Assembly (NCBI GenBank): GCA_900539755.1
Contig: UQDC01000003.1
Span: 1-64,000, forward strand
Source of the DNA: an uncultured Alistipes sp.
GTDB lineage: Bacteria; Bacteroidota; Bacteroidia; Bacteroidales; Rikenellaceae
DNA: 64,000 bases
Reading direction: 5' to 3'
Positions 27,472 through 36,430 of this stretch are shown here, in pieces. Position 1 is the stretch's first letter. Each line of letters starts with the position of its first letter. The notes under the pieces are model-generated. The model ran no database searches. It saw nothing but the letters and a program-made list of their open reading frames with translations, and was not told the origin of the DNA. The translations under genes were made by a program, and so were the position numbers.

Positions 27472-29391
27472 ATGGGAAAGATTATCGGAATTGACCTTGG
27501 AACCACGAACTCTTGCGTTGCCGTTATGGAGGGTAACGAACCGGTTGTGATTCCTAACAGCGAAGGACACCGTACGACTCCGTCTATTGTAGCCTTCGTA
27601 GAGAACAACGAACGCAAAGTGGGTGATCCTGCCAAACGTCAGGCCATCACCAACCCGAAACGCACCATCACCTCGATCAAACGTTTCATGGGTGAGACTT
27701 ACGATCAGGTTCAGAACGAGATTAGTCGTGTAACTTATCCCGTTGTAAGAGGTGAAAACAACACACCGCGTGTCGATATCGACGGTCGTCTGTACACTCC
27801 GCAGGAGATTTCAGCAATCATTCTGCAGAAGATGAAAAAAACTGCCGAAGATTATCTGGGCACCGAAGTAACCGAAGCGGTTATCACTGTTCCGGCCTAC
27901 TTCTCAGATTCACAGCGTCAGGCCACTAAAGAGGCCGGTGAGATTGCAGGTTTGAAGGTTCGTCGTATTATCAACGAGCCGACCGCCGCTGCACTGGCTT
28001 ACGGTTTGGACAAAGCCAACAAGGATATGAAAATCGCTGTTTACGACTTGGGTGGTGGTACCTTCGATATCTCTATTCTGGAGTTGGGTGACGGCGTATT
28101 CGAAGTAAAATCAACCAATGGTGATACACACCTGGGTGGTGACGATTTCGACCACGTGATCATCGACTGGATGGCAGAAGAGTTCATGCAGCAGCATAAT
28201 ATCGATCTGCGCAAGGATCCGATGGCCATGCAGCGTTTGAAAGAGGCGGCTGAAAAAGCAAAAATCGAACTGTCAAGTTCAACTACGACCGAAATCAACT
28301 TGCCTTACATCATGCCGGTTGATGGTATTCCGCAGCACTTGGTTATGACCTTGACTCGTGCAAAATTCGAGCAGTTGGCTGACAAATTGATCCGTGCGAC
28401 GATCGAACCTTGCAAGAAAGCGCTTGCAGATGCCAACTTGTCAACCAGTGACATTGATGAGGTGATCCTCGTCGGAGGTTCAACTCGTATCCCAGCCATC
28501 CAGAAGGTTGTTGAAGACTTCTTCGGCAAAGCTCCCTCAAAAGGTGTTAACCCCGACGAGGTGGTAGCCGTAGGTGCAGCGATCCAGGGAGGTGTGTTGA
28601 CTGGTGAGGTTAAAGATGTGCTGTTGCTGGATGTAACCCCGCTGTCACTGGGTATCGAAACGTTGGGTGGAGTCTTCACTCGTTTGATCGACGCCAACAC
28701 CACGATCCCGACCCGCAAGAGCGAAGTCTTCTCAACAGCTGCCGACAACCAGCCTTCAGTTGAGATCCACGTATTGCAGGGTGAGCGTCCGATGGCCCGC
28801 GACAACAAAACGATCGGTCGTTTCCACCTGGACGGCATTCCATCAGCTCCGAGAGGTGTGCCTCAGATCGAAGTAACGTTCGACATCGATGCTAACGGTA
28901 TCTTGAATGTATCGGCTAAGGATAAAGGCACTGGCAAAGAGCAGAAGATCCGTATCGAGGCATCTTCAGGATTGACCGAGCAGGAGATTCAGCGTATGCG
29001 TGACGAGGCCAAAGCCAACGAGGCTAAGGATAAAGAGGAGCGTGAGCGCATCGACAAAGTCAACGCTGCGGACAGCATGATCTTCTCAACTGAGAAACAG
29101 TTGAAAGAGTATGGTGACAAGCTCTCAGCTGACAAAAAGGCCGCTATTGAGGGTGCACTTGGCAAATTGAAAGAGGCTCACAAGGCTCAGAACATTGCCG
29201 ACATCGACAAGTACACTACTGAGTTGAACAATGCATGGCAAGCTGCATCACAGGATCTGTACAATGCACAGCAGGCTGCAGGTGCACAGCAGGCACAAGC
29301 CAATGCAAATGCAGGTAACGCTTCTGCAGGCAATGCTGGCAACGGCAATAACGGCAACGTTACCGATGTTGACTTCGAGGAAGTGAAATAA
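27472..29391 (+). CDS. dnaK: Chaperone DnaK (Hsp70)
   Basis: ATP-dependent cytoplasmic chaperone. At 639 aa, the nucleotide-binding domain begins GKIIGIDLGTTNSCVAVMEG and has VPAYFSDSQRQATKEAG, IAVYDLGGGTFDISILELG and VILVGGSTRIPAIQ. The substrate domain starts near LLLDVTPLSLGIETLGG, the helical lid follows, and the C-terminus is an Asn/Ala/Gly-rich tail ending DVDFEEVK. It stands alone; dnaJ and grpE are not in the window. Strong expression is suggested by the codon choice and the very strong terminator. Confidence 0.98.
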   Translation: MGKIIGIDLGTTNSCVAVMEGNEPVVIPNSEGHRTTPSIVAFVENNERKVGDPAKRQAITNPKRTITSIKRFMGETYDQVQNEISRVTYPVVRGENNTPRVDIDGRLYTPQEISAIILQKMKKTAEDYLGTEVTEAVITVPAYFSDSQRQATKEAGEIAGLKVRRIINEPTAAALAYGLDKANKDMKIAVYDLGGGTFDISILELGDGVFEVKSTNGDTHLGGDDFDHVIIDWMAEEFMQQHNIDLRKDPMAMQRLKEAAEKAKIELSSSTTTEINLPYIMPVDGIPQHLVMTLTRAKFEQLADKLIRATIEPCKKALADANLSTSDIDEVILVGGSTRIPAIQKVVEDFFGKAPSKGVNPDEVVAVGAAIQGGVLTGEVKDVLLLDVTPLSLGIETLGGVFTRLIDANTTIPTRKSEVFSTAADNQPSVEIHVLQGERPMARDNKTIGRFHLDGIPSAPRGVPQIEVTFDIDANGILNVSAKDKGTGKEQKIRIEASSGLTEQEIQRMRDEAKANEAKDKEERERIDKVNAADSMIFSTEKQLKEYGDKLSADKKAAIEGALGKLKEAHKAQNIADIDKYTTELNNAWQAASQDLYNAQQAAGAQQAQANANAGNASAGNAGNGNNGNVTDVDFEEVK

Positions 29392-29412
29392 TTCTCTGAC
29401 AATAGTTTATTC

Positions 29413-29454
29413 AATAAAAGGAGGAGATTCCGTTTGGAATCTCCTCCTTTTATT
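29413..29454 (+). terminator. dnaK terminator
   Basis: A 19-bp perfect stem (AATAAAAGGAGGAGATTCC arm, GTTT loop) followed by TTT, 21 bases after the dnaK stop. Confidence 0.93.
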
Positions 29455-29688
29455 TTTACCCAATATTCTAATGTCAGCTAAACGCCAAGCCATATCCTGA
29501 TTACTGTGCCCGAACATAGATTTATTGACAGACGAGAGTCTGTGGAGTGGACACACTACTACACTCTTTAATGACAATAGATCTACTGGCCTATCTAATA
29601 AAAAGATTACGGAGAAGACAGGTTAGCAATTTAACGTATTGCAGTTGCTCAAACCGCTCTCTGCCCTATTCTTTCACGTTAACGGCGA

Positions 29689-31179
29689 TCAACTATTGAA
29701 GATCTCATGCCCTTCACGATCAATCATAAATGTACGTCCGTGCAAAGTAACTTGCGTCTGTTCTGCATTGCCAAAGTCAAAAGCATCGTCATATTGAAGC
29801 GGAATCACCACCTCGCCCGTATGACGGATATAGCCACACTTTCCATCCTTACGCACCAACAACAGTTCCGATTCCCGAATATCACCCATCCAATCATACT
29901 GCGGAGCCACTCGTTCTTTGCCATTGCGATCGTATAGTCCGACCTTCCCTTCGTAAGAGACACATGCCACACCGTGTCGGCAATCCCAATCGACCGTTTC
30001 ATACACAGGAGCCAATATTTCGTTTCCTTCCTTGTCGATCAGCCCAAACTGATCACCGATTCGCACGACTGCACGTCCTTCAAGAAAATCATCAGCCCAA
30101 TCATAACGCAAAGGAATTGCCACTGTCCCGTCGCTGTTCAGATAGCCCCACTTCATACCCCGTTGCACACAGATCAGCGCCTCACACATGGGACCCACCC
30201 AATCATACATTGACAGATCAGGAGGTGAAACGACCGTCTGAGGAACCTCCGATTCCTGGCAATATGACATAGGTTGTATCAACTCTGTCCGGAGTCGGTT
30301 TATGCTGTTGACAGGGATCTTCAGCTCTGTTTTGTCACAGGCTAAGATCTCCAACGCATCTGCCAGTTGTTCCCGATCCAAAGCAAATCCTCCCTGTAAC
30401 AACATATTCACAATTTGCGACAAGGGTGCACAAGAGGCTTCCCGAACCACATCCGACACTAACGGCAGCAGTGATGAACGGAGCAACGGCGTGTGGAACA
30501 GGCTGTCACCATTGCAGATTCGGTAAAACTCAGGAGCCGCACAAAGCAACGACAGGCCGATTGCCAAATTGGCCGCAGCAACAGTATCGTCACCCCAATG
30601 TTCGCTCAAATCTTCCATACCGGGAACCCGCATTGCCTCATAACGAACCAATCGACACATTCCGTCGGGTGTCACAATCACATTGATGGGTTTGAGCGCA
30701 CCGTGCACAAAGGGAGATCGCAACAACCAACTGGCCATTTCACAGAAAGAGTTTCGCAAGGCAAACAGCGGCCCCTTTTCTCCTCGATCACACAGTTCGG
30801 ATAACATTTTGTCCAACCTCACCCCCAAAGGACGTTCCGTCAAGACAACATCAACATCGAAAGGTCTTCCCATCGCATCAAAGAGTAGCATCTCCTGCCC
30901 ATGGAACTCATAGTTGATCAAATAGGGAGTACTGATCCGCTGCAAATAATTAGCGCGTTGACAGGCTCGCACACTTCGTTGTTCTGTATCTCGCAACGAG
31001 CAAGACAATTCACAGGAACGCTCTTCGAGCCAAACCCGAAACGTTGCAACGGAACCGCCGCTACGTAACACATAATTGGGTTCGCCATTCTGATTTTCAA
31101 GATGAAGCCCCGTCAATGATTTAAAGCGACCCTCAGGATTACCGAGAGTTTCGAGCAATTGATCTATCGAAATCATCAT
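29689..31179 (-). CDS. Pseudokinase with C-terminal WG repeats
   Basis: A 496-aa protein whose first ~290 residues align with the kinase encoded at 32179-33849 (shared IxQxxE...NPxGxFxxLxG start, then CREELAE-like and WLL..PF.HG regions). The catalytic signs are gone: the ATP lysine position is Ser, HGD has become HGA (FVHGALKPINVIV), and the metal-binding DFD has become RYE. It is therefore predicted to be inactive as a kinase. From about residue 328 to the end are four to five WG-type repeats (WGYLNSDGTVAIPLRYD, FGLIDKEGNEILAPVYE, VGLYDRNGKERVAPQYD, CGYIRHTGEVVIPLQYD). The ATG at 31179 is 2 bases after the VWA stop; a TTG at 31185 is rejected. Cytoplasmic, no signal peptide. Confidence 0.85.
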   Translation of the reverse strand: MMISIDQLLETLGNPEGRFKSLTGLHLENQNGEPNYVLRSGGSVATFRVWLEERSCELSCSLRDTEQRSVRACQRANYLQRISTPYLINYEFHGQEMLLFDAMGRPFDVDVVLTERPLGVRLDKMLSELCDRGEKGPLFALRNSFCEMASWLLRSPFVHGALKPINVIVTPDGMCRLVRYEAMRVPGMEDLSEHWGDDTVAAANLAIGLSLLCAAPEFYRICNGDSLFHTPLLRSSLLPLVSDVVREASCAPLSQIVNMLLQGGFALDREQLADALEILACDKTELKIPVNSINRLRTELIQPMSYCQESEVPQTVVSPPDLSMYDWVGPMCEALICVQRGMKWGYLNSDGTVAIPLRYDWADDFLEGRAVVRIGDQFGLIDKEGNEILAPVYETVDWDCRHGVACVSYEGKVGLYDRNGKERVAPQYDWMGDIRESELLLVRKDGKCGYIRHTGEVVIPLQYDDAFDFGNAEQTQVTLHGRTFMIDREGHEIFNS

Positions 31180-31181
31180 TT

Positions 31182-32039
31182 TCAATCCATTAGTGTTACA
31201 GAGACCGAACCAATATTCATCATGCCGATCAGATCGGTCATTGATGCATTATAACTCATTCCACGGAATATTTCGGGTTGGCATCCACGCAATGCAGCTA
31301 TACTTTCATTGTAAAGAGGGGGCATTTCGCTCGAAACACGATACAATAGACGTGCATACCGCTGATCAGGTAACTCCTCTTCACTTGAAGCAAAAACAAC
31401 AGGCACTTTGGAAAGATCCGATGAAATGTGAATATTCATCAACAGCGTATTTCCATCCGATGTCCCCACCTGACGGATACGGGCTGCTATCTCTTCGAGA
31501 CCTGCCTCATCGCAGTCGGAGGCCTCGCCATCCGTAATATTGAACACAACAGGCGGGTAACATGCACCGTGAGCGCGTATTGCACACCAATCGCGCACCA
31601 ATTCATAGGCTTTCAAAAAAGCAGCGTGCATCGGGGTTTGCCCTTGAGCAAAGGGGGTAATCCATTCTCGTTGTTCAACCACTGAAAAAAGAGTCCGTCC
31701 ATCCGGCAATTTTCGTTCCCGTTGAATTTGCAACCGTGGAGTATCCTTTTCGTACAGTTCCGAAGGCTTTACAAACAGACGTTTACCTTTGCACAACAGA
31801 GGTTCCACAACCTCATCGTGATATCCCAATACCGCTATATCGAAATAATCCCGGTATCCCTCTTCCCGACGACTTCGATGCAACAGTTCACCGATCAGCA
31901 TATTGACCGTTGTGGCAACTGCTTCGGCTTTGGAAACAGACTTACCGTATAATGTTGTCGGCTCTTCCATAGAGCCTGATTGATCAATCAGGATTACAAA
32001 AAGTGCAGGAGTTTTTCTGCTGATGCGGGCGGAATACAT
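31182..32039 (-). CDS. von Willebrand factor A domain protein, TerY-like
   Basis: A 285-aa cytoplasmic VWA domain with a complete metal-ion-dependent adhesion site: DQSGSM (Asp19, Ser21, Ser23), Thr135 in GQTPMHAAF, and Asp170 in NITDGEA. The layout resembles TerY proteins, which occur with protein kinases and PP2C phosphatases in TerY-P-type gene sets. Here a kinase is upstream and a pseudokinase downstream; no PP2C gene is adjacent. The stop is 2 bases from the next start, so translation is probably coupled. It is separated from the kinase by 139 bases. Confidence 0.88.
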   Translation of the reverse strand: MYSARISRKTPALFVILIDQSGSMEEPTTLYGKSVSKAEAVATTVNMLIGELLHRSRREEGYRDYFDIAVLGYHDEVVEPLLCKGKRLFVKPSELYEKDTPRLQIQRERKLPDGRTLFSVVEQREWITPFAQGQTPMHAAFLKAYELVRDWCAIRAHGACYPPVVFNITDGEASDCDEAGLEEIAARIRQVGTSDGNTLLMNIHISSDLSKVPVVFASSEEELPDQRYARLLYRVSSEMPPLYNESIAALRGCQPEIFRGMSYNASMTDLIGMMNIGSVSVTLMD

Positions 32040-32178
32040 AGGTCAGAAATTTAGGCGATGCCACAGCAAACGATTGACATCGAAAAGAAAGTTACAAATT
32101 TTGGACGAAAAAATATTTCATTCAGGCTAAAAATCGAACTTACACACCCGGATTTATTCCTGCTCACAAATCTTGGAT

Positions 32179-33849
32179 TCATTTTATACGGTTACCTTGC
32201 TTGTCAATTTGAAAAGATTCACCATGTAAAGACACTTTGGCCTTACCCTGACGAAACAGGCTGGCCTTTTCATAAATGGGAGCAATGATCTCTGTCCCTT
32301 CGGCATCGACATACCCATACAGGCCATCCCGACAGACCCGTGCCAATCCTTCCCGTAGTGGAGCCACCTCGCTATATCCAGCAAAACGCACCACTACCTG
32401 TCCCATTTCATCGATCGCATACCAGCGGCCATTCCCATACACCACTGCCAACCCTTCGGAATAGGGATGAGCCTCAGTCCATATCGGATAGACGGTCCAA
32501 CACTTTGTAACAAAATTGGCAAAGCCGTACCTTCCTCGATAACGGATCAACAGGCTATGCGGGTTATCCGAATCTACCACATCGTAACCCGGCAAGAGTT
32601 TCAAGGTCCGCTCACCAACCAAAGCCGCAAAAAGATGCTCCAAATCTGCGATCATTGGCACTGGCGTTTGTAATGCCCTCCATAGATCGAACACCACTCC
32701 AAGCCCGTTATCCATAAATTGGGGGCCCAACGTTGCAAATAACTCTGATTTTCCCGACACCACTTCCGATGCATTTAGGATCAAATTATCCCGATCGTTA
32801 TATCGCAAATAGAGGGTAGGATCCAAAGCTAACGCATGCAGACTCAACGACATCAATGCTATCGGATAATCATCGATATGAAGATTGAAATATTTTTCAT
32901 CGCGAGCGGGATGTTGCCAGACCGGAGAGCCGAGTTGCAAACTGCTTTCACCCGCAAATTGGGGTAAAAACATGCCATCAAAATCGACCAACCGCAGTCC
33001 TCCTGCAGCATCAATCAGGATATTATCCGGTTTAATATCCCCGTGAGCAAACGGCTGCTGCAATAGCCACAAAGCAAATTGATCAAAACGACGGGCCAAT
33101 TCAGCCAACTCTTCACGACAATCGGCTGCACAGAGTCGTCCAATCCGATACCCGAGAGTTTCGCCCTCTACCCATTCCGACAGTACGACAGGAAAATAGG
33201 AACCTTTTTCATATTCATCATACACATAAAGTTCATCGGGTAGATAACAACACTTTACCAGATATGGGCTTTCGATCGCAGATACGGTTTCACATATTTG
33301 GCTAATCCGGCCACATGAGCGTATGTAACATTTGAGTGCATAACGGCGCAATCCATGGGCAGAATTTCTATGCCGTCCGCCAACCCTTCCATTGACCTCG
33401 CAAAAGTCTGCGGCACTCCTTGGTTGCCTTGAACCGAGATACACCATGTTGGATACAGAATCCTTTCTTGCAACACTATCTGCACAAGCGCTCCGATCAT
33501 CAGATAAAGCACGTACATTTTGATTTGTAGGGGTTGATTCCTCTTCTTTTTCATTTAATACGCTTTGCTGTGCAGACACGTTTCCACTACCAACACGATC
33601 AGCAGTGTATGAGGCTTCTTGAAACAAAGATGGATTTTGCGACTCAGATATCAGGTTGGAAGCTGGAAGGAGAATCTTCAGACTTTTCGGATTCATACAT
33701 TGAATCTGAAAAACGACCGCAAAATTACCGGCACAAAGCTCCAACTCTCCATACGGATTACGCACAGGAACAACTCCTTGCAGCGTTCGGAACAATCCTT
33801 GTGGATTTGCAACGCTCTCGATATATTGCCCTATAGTTGGATAACGCAC
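32179..33849 (-). CDS. Serine/threonine protein kinase with C-terminal WG repeats
   Basis: A 556-aa protein. Kinase motifs are a glycine-rich loop (CAGNFAVVF, about 39-47), the ATP lysine in YALKCY (Lys173), the catalytic loop HGDIKPDN (269-276) and DFD (289-291), so it should be active. About 110 residues separate the loop from the lysine, far more than usual: a polar insert rich in Ser, Asn and Glu (about 53-165). After the kinase domain, WG repeats cover about 435-556 (YGFANFVTKCWTVYPIW, YGYVDAEGTEIIAPIYE). The start is a GTG at 33849; I see no better ATG, and the N-terminus matches that of the paralogue at 29689-31179. First gene of the three-gene set. Confidence 0.87.
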   Translation of the reverse strand: MRYPTIGQYIESVANPQGLFRTLQGVVPVRNPYGELELCAGNFAVVFQIQCMNPKSLKILLPASNLISESQNPSLFQEASYTADRVGSGNVSAQQSVLNEKEEESTPTNQNVRALSDDRSACADSVARKDSVSNMVYLGSRQPRSAADFCEVNGRVGGRHRNSAHGLRRYALKCYIRSCGRISQICETVSAIESPYLVKCCYLPDELYVYDEYEKGSYFPVVLSEWVEGETLGYRIGRLCAADCREELAELARRFDQFALWLLQQPFAHGDIKPDNILIDAAGGLRLVDFDGMFLPQFAGESSLQLGSPVWQHPARDEKYFNLHIDDYPIALMSLSLHALALDPTLYLRYNDRDNLILNASEVVSGKSELFATLGPQFMDNGLGVVFDLWRALQTPVPMIADLEHLFAALVGERTLKLLPGYDVVDSDNPHSLLIRYRGRYGFANFVTKCWTVYPIWTEAHPYSEGLAVVYGNGRWYAIDEMGQVVVRFAGYSEVAPLREGLARVCRDGLYGYVDAEGTEIIAPIYEKASLFRQGKAKVSLHGESFQIDKQGNRIK

Positions 33850-34105
33850 GATACTCGATTCAAAATATTAGCGATTCCACTTCTCGCTACAATTATGTAG
33901 CCAACGGATCAAATTGTTTGGGTACTATCCCCTTTCCCATCCAACGATCCTATATTCTGTTTTTATTCTATCGCGTCAATTAAGAAAGTCAAAGCCATTT
34001 ACAGACAATCTCTGCTTTAAAGCACAATAAAATCCATGGATATTCAGGCAAAGTATTGCACCCATAGCAATACGACTCTCGCTCCCCGCATATACTTATA
34101 AAAAA
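33850..34105. other. Region upstream of the kinase gene
   Basis: An AT-rich gap that must hold the kinase promoter. I find no TAnnTTTG box with good spacing on the minus strand; CAAAATATTA near 33871 is a degenerate match. Nothing else is recognised. Confidence 0.4.
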
Positions 34106-34129
34106 GGAGCGTCCTCAACAGGACGCTCC
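34106..34129 (-). terminator. Terminator downstream of the aromatic operon
   Basis: Perfect 10-bp hairpin (GGAGCGTCCT, 4-base loop) followed on the minus strand by TTTTTATAAG. It lies 258 bases after the last aromatic gene, leaving room for the small frame at 34157-34345. Confidence 0.85.
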
Positions 34130-34156
34130 ATAAAGATAGCGTAATTTCTGAAATGG

Positions 34157-34345
34157 TCAAACTCCTACTCCATTGATACTTATTCTCTCCCCCTTCCCAC
34201 ACAGGCTACATATTTCAGTCAAATGAATATATGTATCAGGAATATATAACGGCGAAAAAGCTATCAACAAAGCGAGATGAACTTTCATAACCATGCTTGC
34301 GACAGCAATTTTTTTTACATTACATCTATCGCAGTAGGCAACCAT
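34157..34345 (-). CDS. Possible small protein with two CxxC pairs
   Basis: A 62-aa frame between the DAHP synthase gene and its terminator. It has CDRC near the N-terminus and CSLC near residue 46, a spacing that could bind zinc, and a hydrophobic middle (MKVHLALLIAFSPLYI). I do not recognise it, and it has no other support than position before the terminator. Confidence 0.22.
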   Translation of the reverse strand: MVAYCDRCNVKKIAVASMVMKVHLALLIAFSPLYIPDTYIHLTEICSLCGKGERISINGVGV

Positions 34346-34386
34346 TACACCCCAAACTAATACACCATAGACAGGAATCAGCTTAT

Positions 34387-35454
34387 TTATTTCGATTCGT
34401 TCATAACCTTGTTCTGCAGGTTGATACTTTCCAGGTGGATTGCTTCAAGTACAGTTTTCAGGAAATCTTCACTCAAACCCAATTTCGGAGCCTGGGCGAT
34501 CACCCGATCTACAATGCTGTTCCAACGACCACCTTGCAGAATTGCCACATTGTTCGCTTTCTTCACTTGACCAATCTCTTCTGCTACACGCATACGTTTA
34601 CTGAGCAATTCAAACAGTTCAGAGTCGATCTGGTCAATCTGGCGGCGCAATTTCGACAACGCATCGTTATACTCAGGAGTATCGACCGTTGATTGACGCC
34701 ATACGATACTGCGCAATAGAGTTTCAAGATCGGAAGGGGTTACCTGCTGCGACGCATCACTCCATGCCTTAGATGGGCAAATATGGCTCTCTACGATCAA
34801 ACCATCGAAATAGAGGTCGGCACTCTTCTGAGCCACCTCCTGCAGATATTGACGATTTCCGCAAATATGTGACGGATCGCAGATCATCGGCAATTCCGGC
34901 ATGCGAGAACGCATTTCGATAGCCAGGTGCCACATCGGGTTATTGCGATAGAGCGATGTGCCGTAAGCTGAGAATCCACGATGAATCAAACCCACATGTT
35001 TAATTCCGGCATTGCGAATACGGGTAACGGCTCCTGCCCACAGATCCAAATCCGGAGTCATCGGGTTTTTCACCAATACAGTGATATCCGTCCCTTTCAA
35101 CGCGTCTGCAATCTCCTGAACGCTGAAGGGATTACCCGTACTACGTGCTCCAACCCACAACATATCGGCACCAAATTCCAGAGCAGCCTCCACATGGCGT
35201 GCATTGGCCACCTCCAGTCCAAACGGCAGTCCGGTTTCCTTGCGGGCCTCGCTCATCCAAACGAGTCCTTTCAATCCAACTCCCTCGAACGAACCGGGTT
35301 TGGTACGCGGTTTCCAAATTCCGGCACGAAGCACATCTACCAAACCGGTAGCTGCAATCTGTTTGCAGGTTTCAATCGTCTGTTCTTCAGTCTCTGCGCT
35401 GCACGGCCCGGCAATAATCAAGGGCCGTTTCGCTTTCAAATCAATGGTATTCAT
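34387..35454 (-). CDS. DAHP synthase / chorismate mutase, bifunctional
   Basis: The N-terminal ~265 residues are a type I-beta (KDO8P synthase-like) DAHP synthase: IAGPCSAET, RAGIWKPRTKPGSFEG, GARSTGNP, VLVKNP, DPSHICGNR and DGLIVESH, making the first shikimate-pathway intermediate from PEP and erythrose 4-phosphate. The C-terminal ~85 residues are an AroQ chorismate mutase (LRRQIDQIDSELFELLSKRMRVAEEIGQVK). The fusion allows the mutase domain to act in feedback control, as known in related proteins. The ATG at 35454 gives 355 aa; an upstream start adds nine residues. Last gene of the pheA-led operon. Confidence 0.94.
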   Translation of the reverse strand: MNTIDLKAKRPLIIAGPCSAETEEQTIETCKQIAATGLVDVLRAGIWKPRTKPGSFEGVGLKGLVWMSEARKETGLPFGLEVANARHVEAALEFGADMLWVGARSTGNPFSVQEIADALKGTDITVLVKNPMTPDLDLWAGAVTRIRNAGIKHVGLIHRGFSAYGTSLYRNNPMWHLAIEMRSRMPELPMICDPSHICGNRQYLQEVAQKSADLYFDGLIVESHICPSKAWSDASQQVTPSDLETLLRSIVWRQSTVDTPEYNDALSKLRRQIDQIDSELFELLSKRMRVAEEIGQVKKANNVAILQGGRWNSIVDRVIAQAPKLGLSEDFLKTVLEAIHLESINLQNKVMNESK

Positions 35455-35531
35455 GTTATTAATTCTTTTTCGTTGTTCCATCCTTTAGCTGTACTCTTTC
35501 CGGCCTCAACGGCCGACCCCAATACAGCCGA

Positions 35532-36395
35532 TTATTTTAATATACGTTTGATCGAATTGGCCCGCAACATCATGCTGCGCAACCCTTCGGTATCATCCCG
35601 CTCGATCATACGACGAAAAATCTGCAACTGGTGGATATGTTCACGCAACACATCCAACACATTGTATTTGTTCTGTTTGAAGATCGGAATCCAGGTATCG
35701 GGCGAACTTTTAGCCAGACGCACCGTACTTTCGAAACCACCACCGGCCAGATCGAAAATATGCTCCTCCTCGCGCTCCTTCTCCAAAACCGTAAGCGCCA
35801 AAGCAAACGATGTAATATGCGAGATATGGCTCACATAAGCGGTGTGGGTATCCTGCTCTTCGGAACTCATGTATTTGATCGGCATGCCGATCGTGTTATA
35901 AATCCACTCGACAAGTGCCAACGCATCGGGATCACTCAGTTCGTGGTCGCAAATCACAACGGTACGCCCTGTGAAAGCGCCATGTTTGGCCGCCTCCGGT
36001 CCGCTGTATTCGGTACCCCACATCGGGTGAGTCGCCACAAAACGGCCCCGACTAGGATGTTGCGAAATGATCTCGCTCAACTCCTGTTTGGTAGACCCCA
36101 TATCGATCACCACCTGTTTTTCGTTAACCAAATTAAGGGCTTTGACGGCCAGCATCGGGATCGAATCGACCGGTGTCGCCAACACAATCAAATCGGCCTC
36201 TTTGACCGCCTGGTGCAACTCTTCGAAACGATCCACCAGTTTCAGTTCGAATGCCTTGTTGCGATTATTTTCCGAGTTATCCACCCCGATCACCTCCTCG
36301 GCAATTCCTTTTTCTTTCAGGGTCAATGCAAACGATCCTCCGATCAACCCCACACCGACAATGGCAACTCTTTTAATCTTTTTATTCTGTTCCAT
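35532..36395 (-). CDS. tyrA: Prephenate dehydrogenase
   Basis: NAD-dependent oxidative decarboxylation of prephenate to 4-hydroxyphenylpyruvate in tyrosine synthesis. The Rossmann motif VGVGLIGGSFAL begins near residue 13. DMGSTKQ, THPMWGTEYSGPEAA and SHISHITSFAL are family signatures, with the catalytic His in HPMWGTE. At 287 aa it has no ACT or mutase domain; the mutase activity is on the next gene. It is 77 bases upstream of the DAHP synthase start and 35 bases after the aminotransferase. Confidence 0.95.
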   Translation of the reverse strand: MEQNKKIKRVAIVGVGLIGGSFALTLKEKGIAEEVIGVDNSENNRNKAFELKLVDRFEELHQAVKEADLIVLATPVDSIPMLAVKALNLVNEKQVVIDMGSTKQELSEIISQHPSRGRFVATHPMWGTEYSGPEAAKHGAFTGRTVVICDHELSDPDALALVEWIYNTIGMPIKYMSSEEQDTHTAYVSHISHITSFALALTVLEKEREEEHIFDLAGGGFESTVRLAKSSPDTWIPIFKQNKYNVLDVLREHIHQLQIFRRMIERDDTEGLRSMMLRANSIKRILK

Positions 36396-36430
36396 GATCT
36401 TACGGAAGCAACGCTCCTTCTCCTATACTA

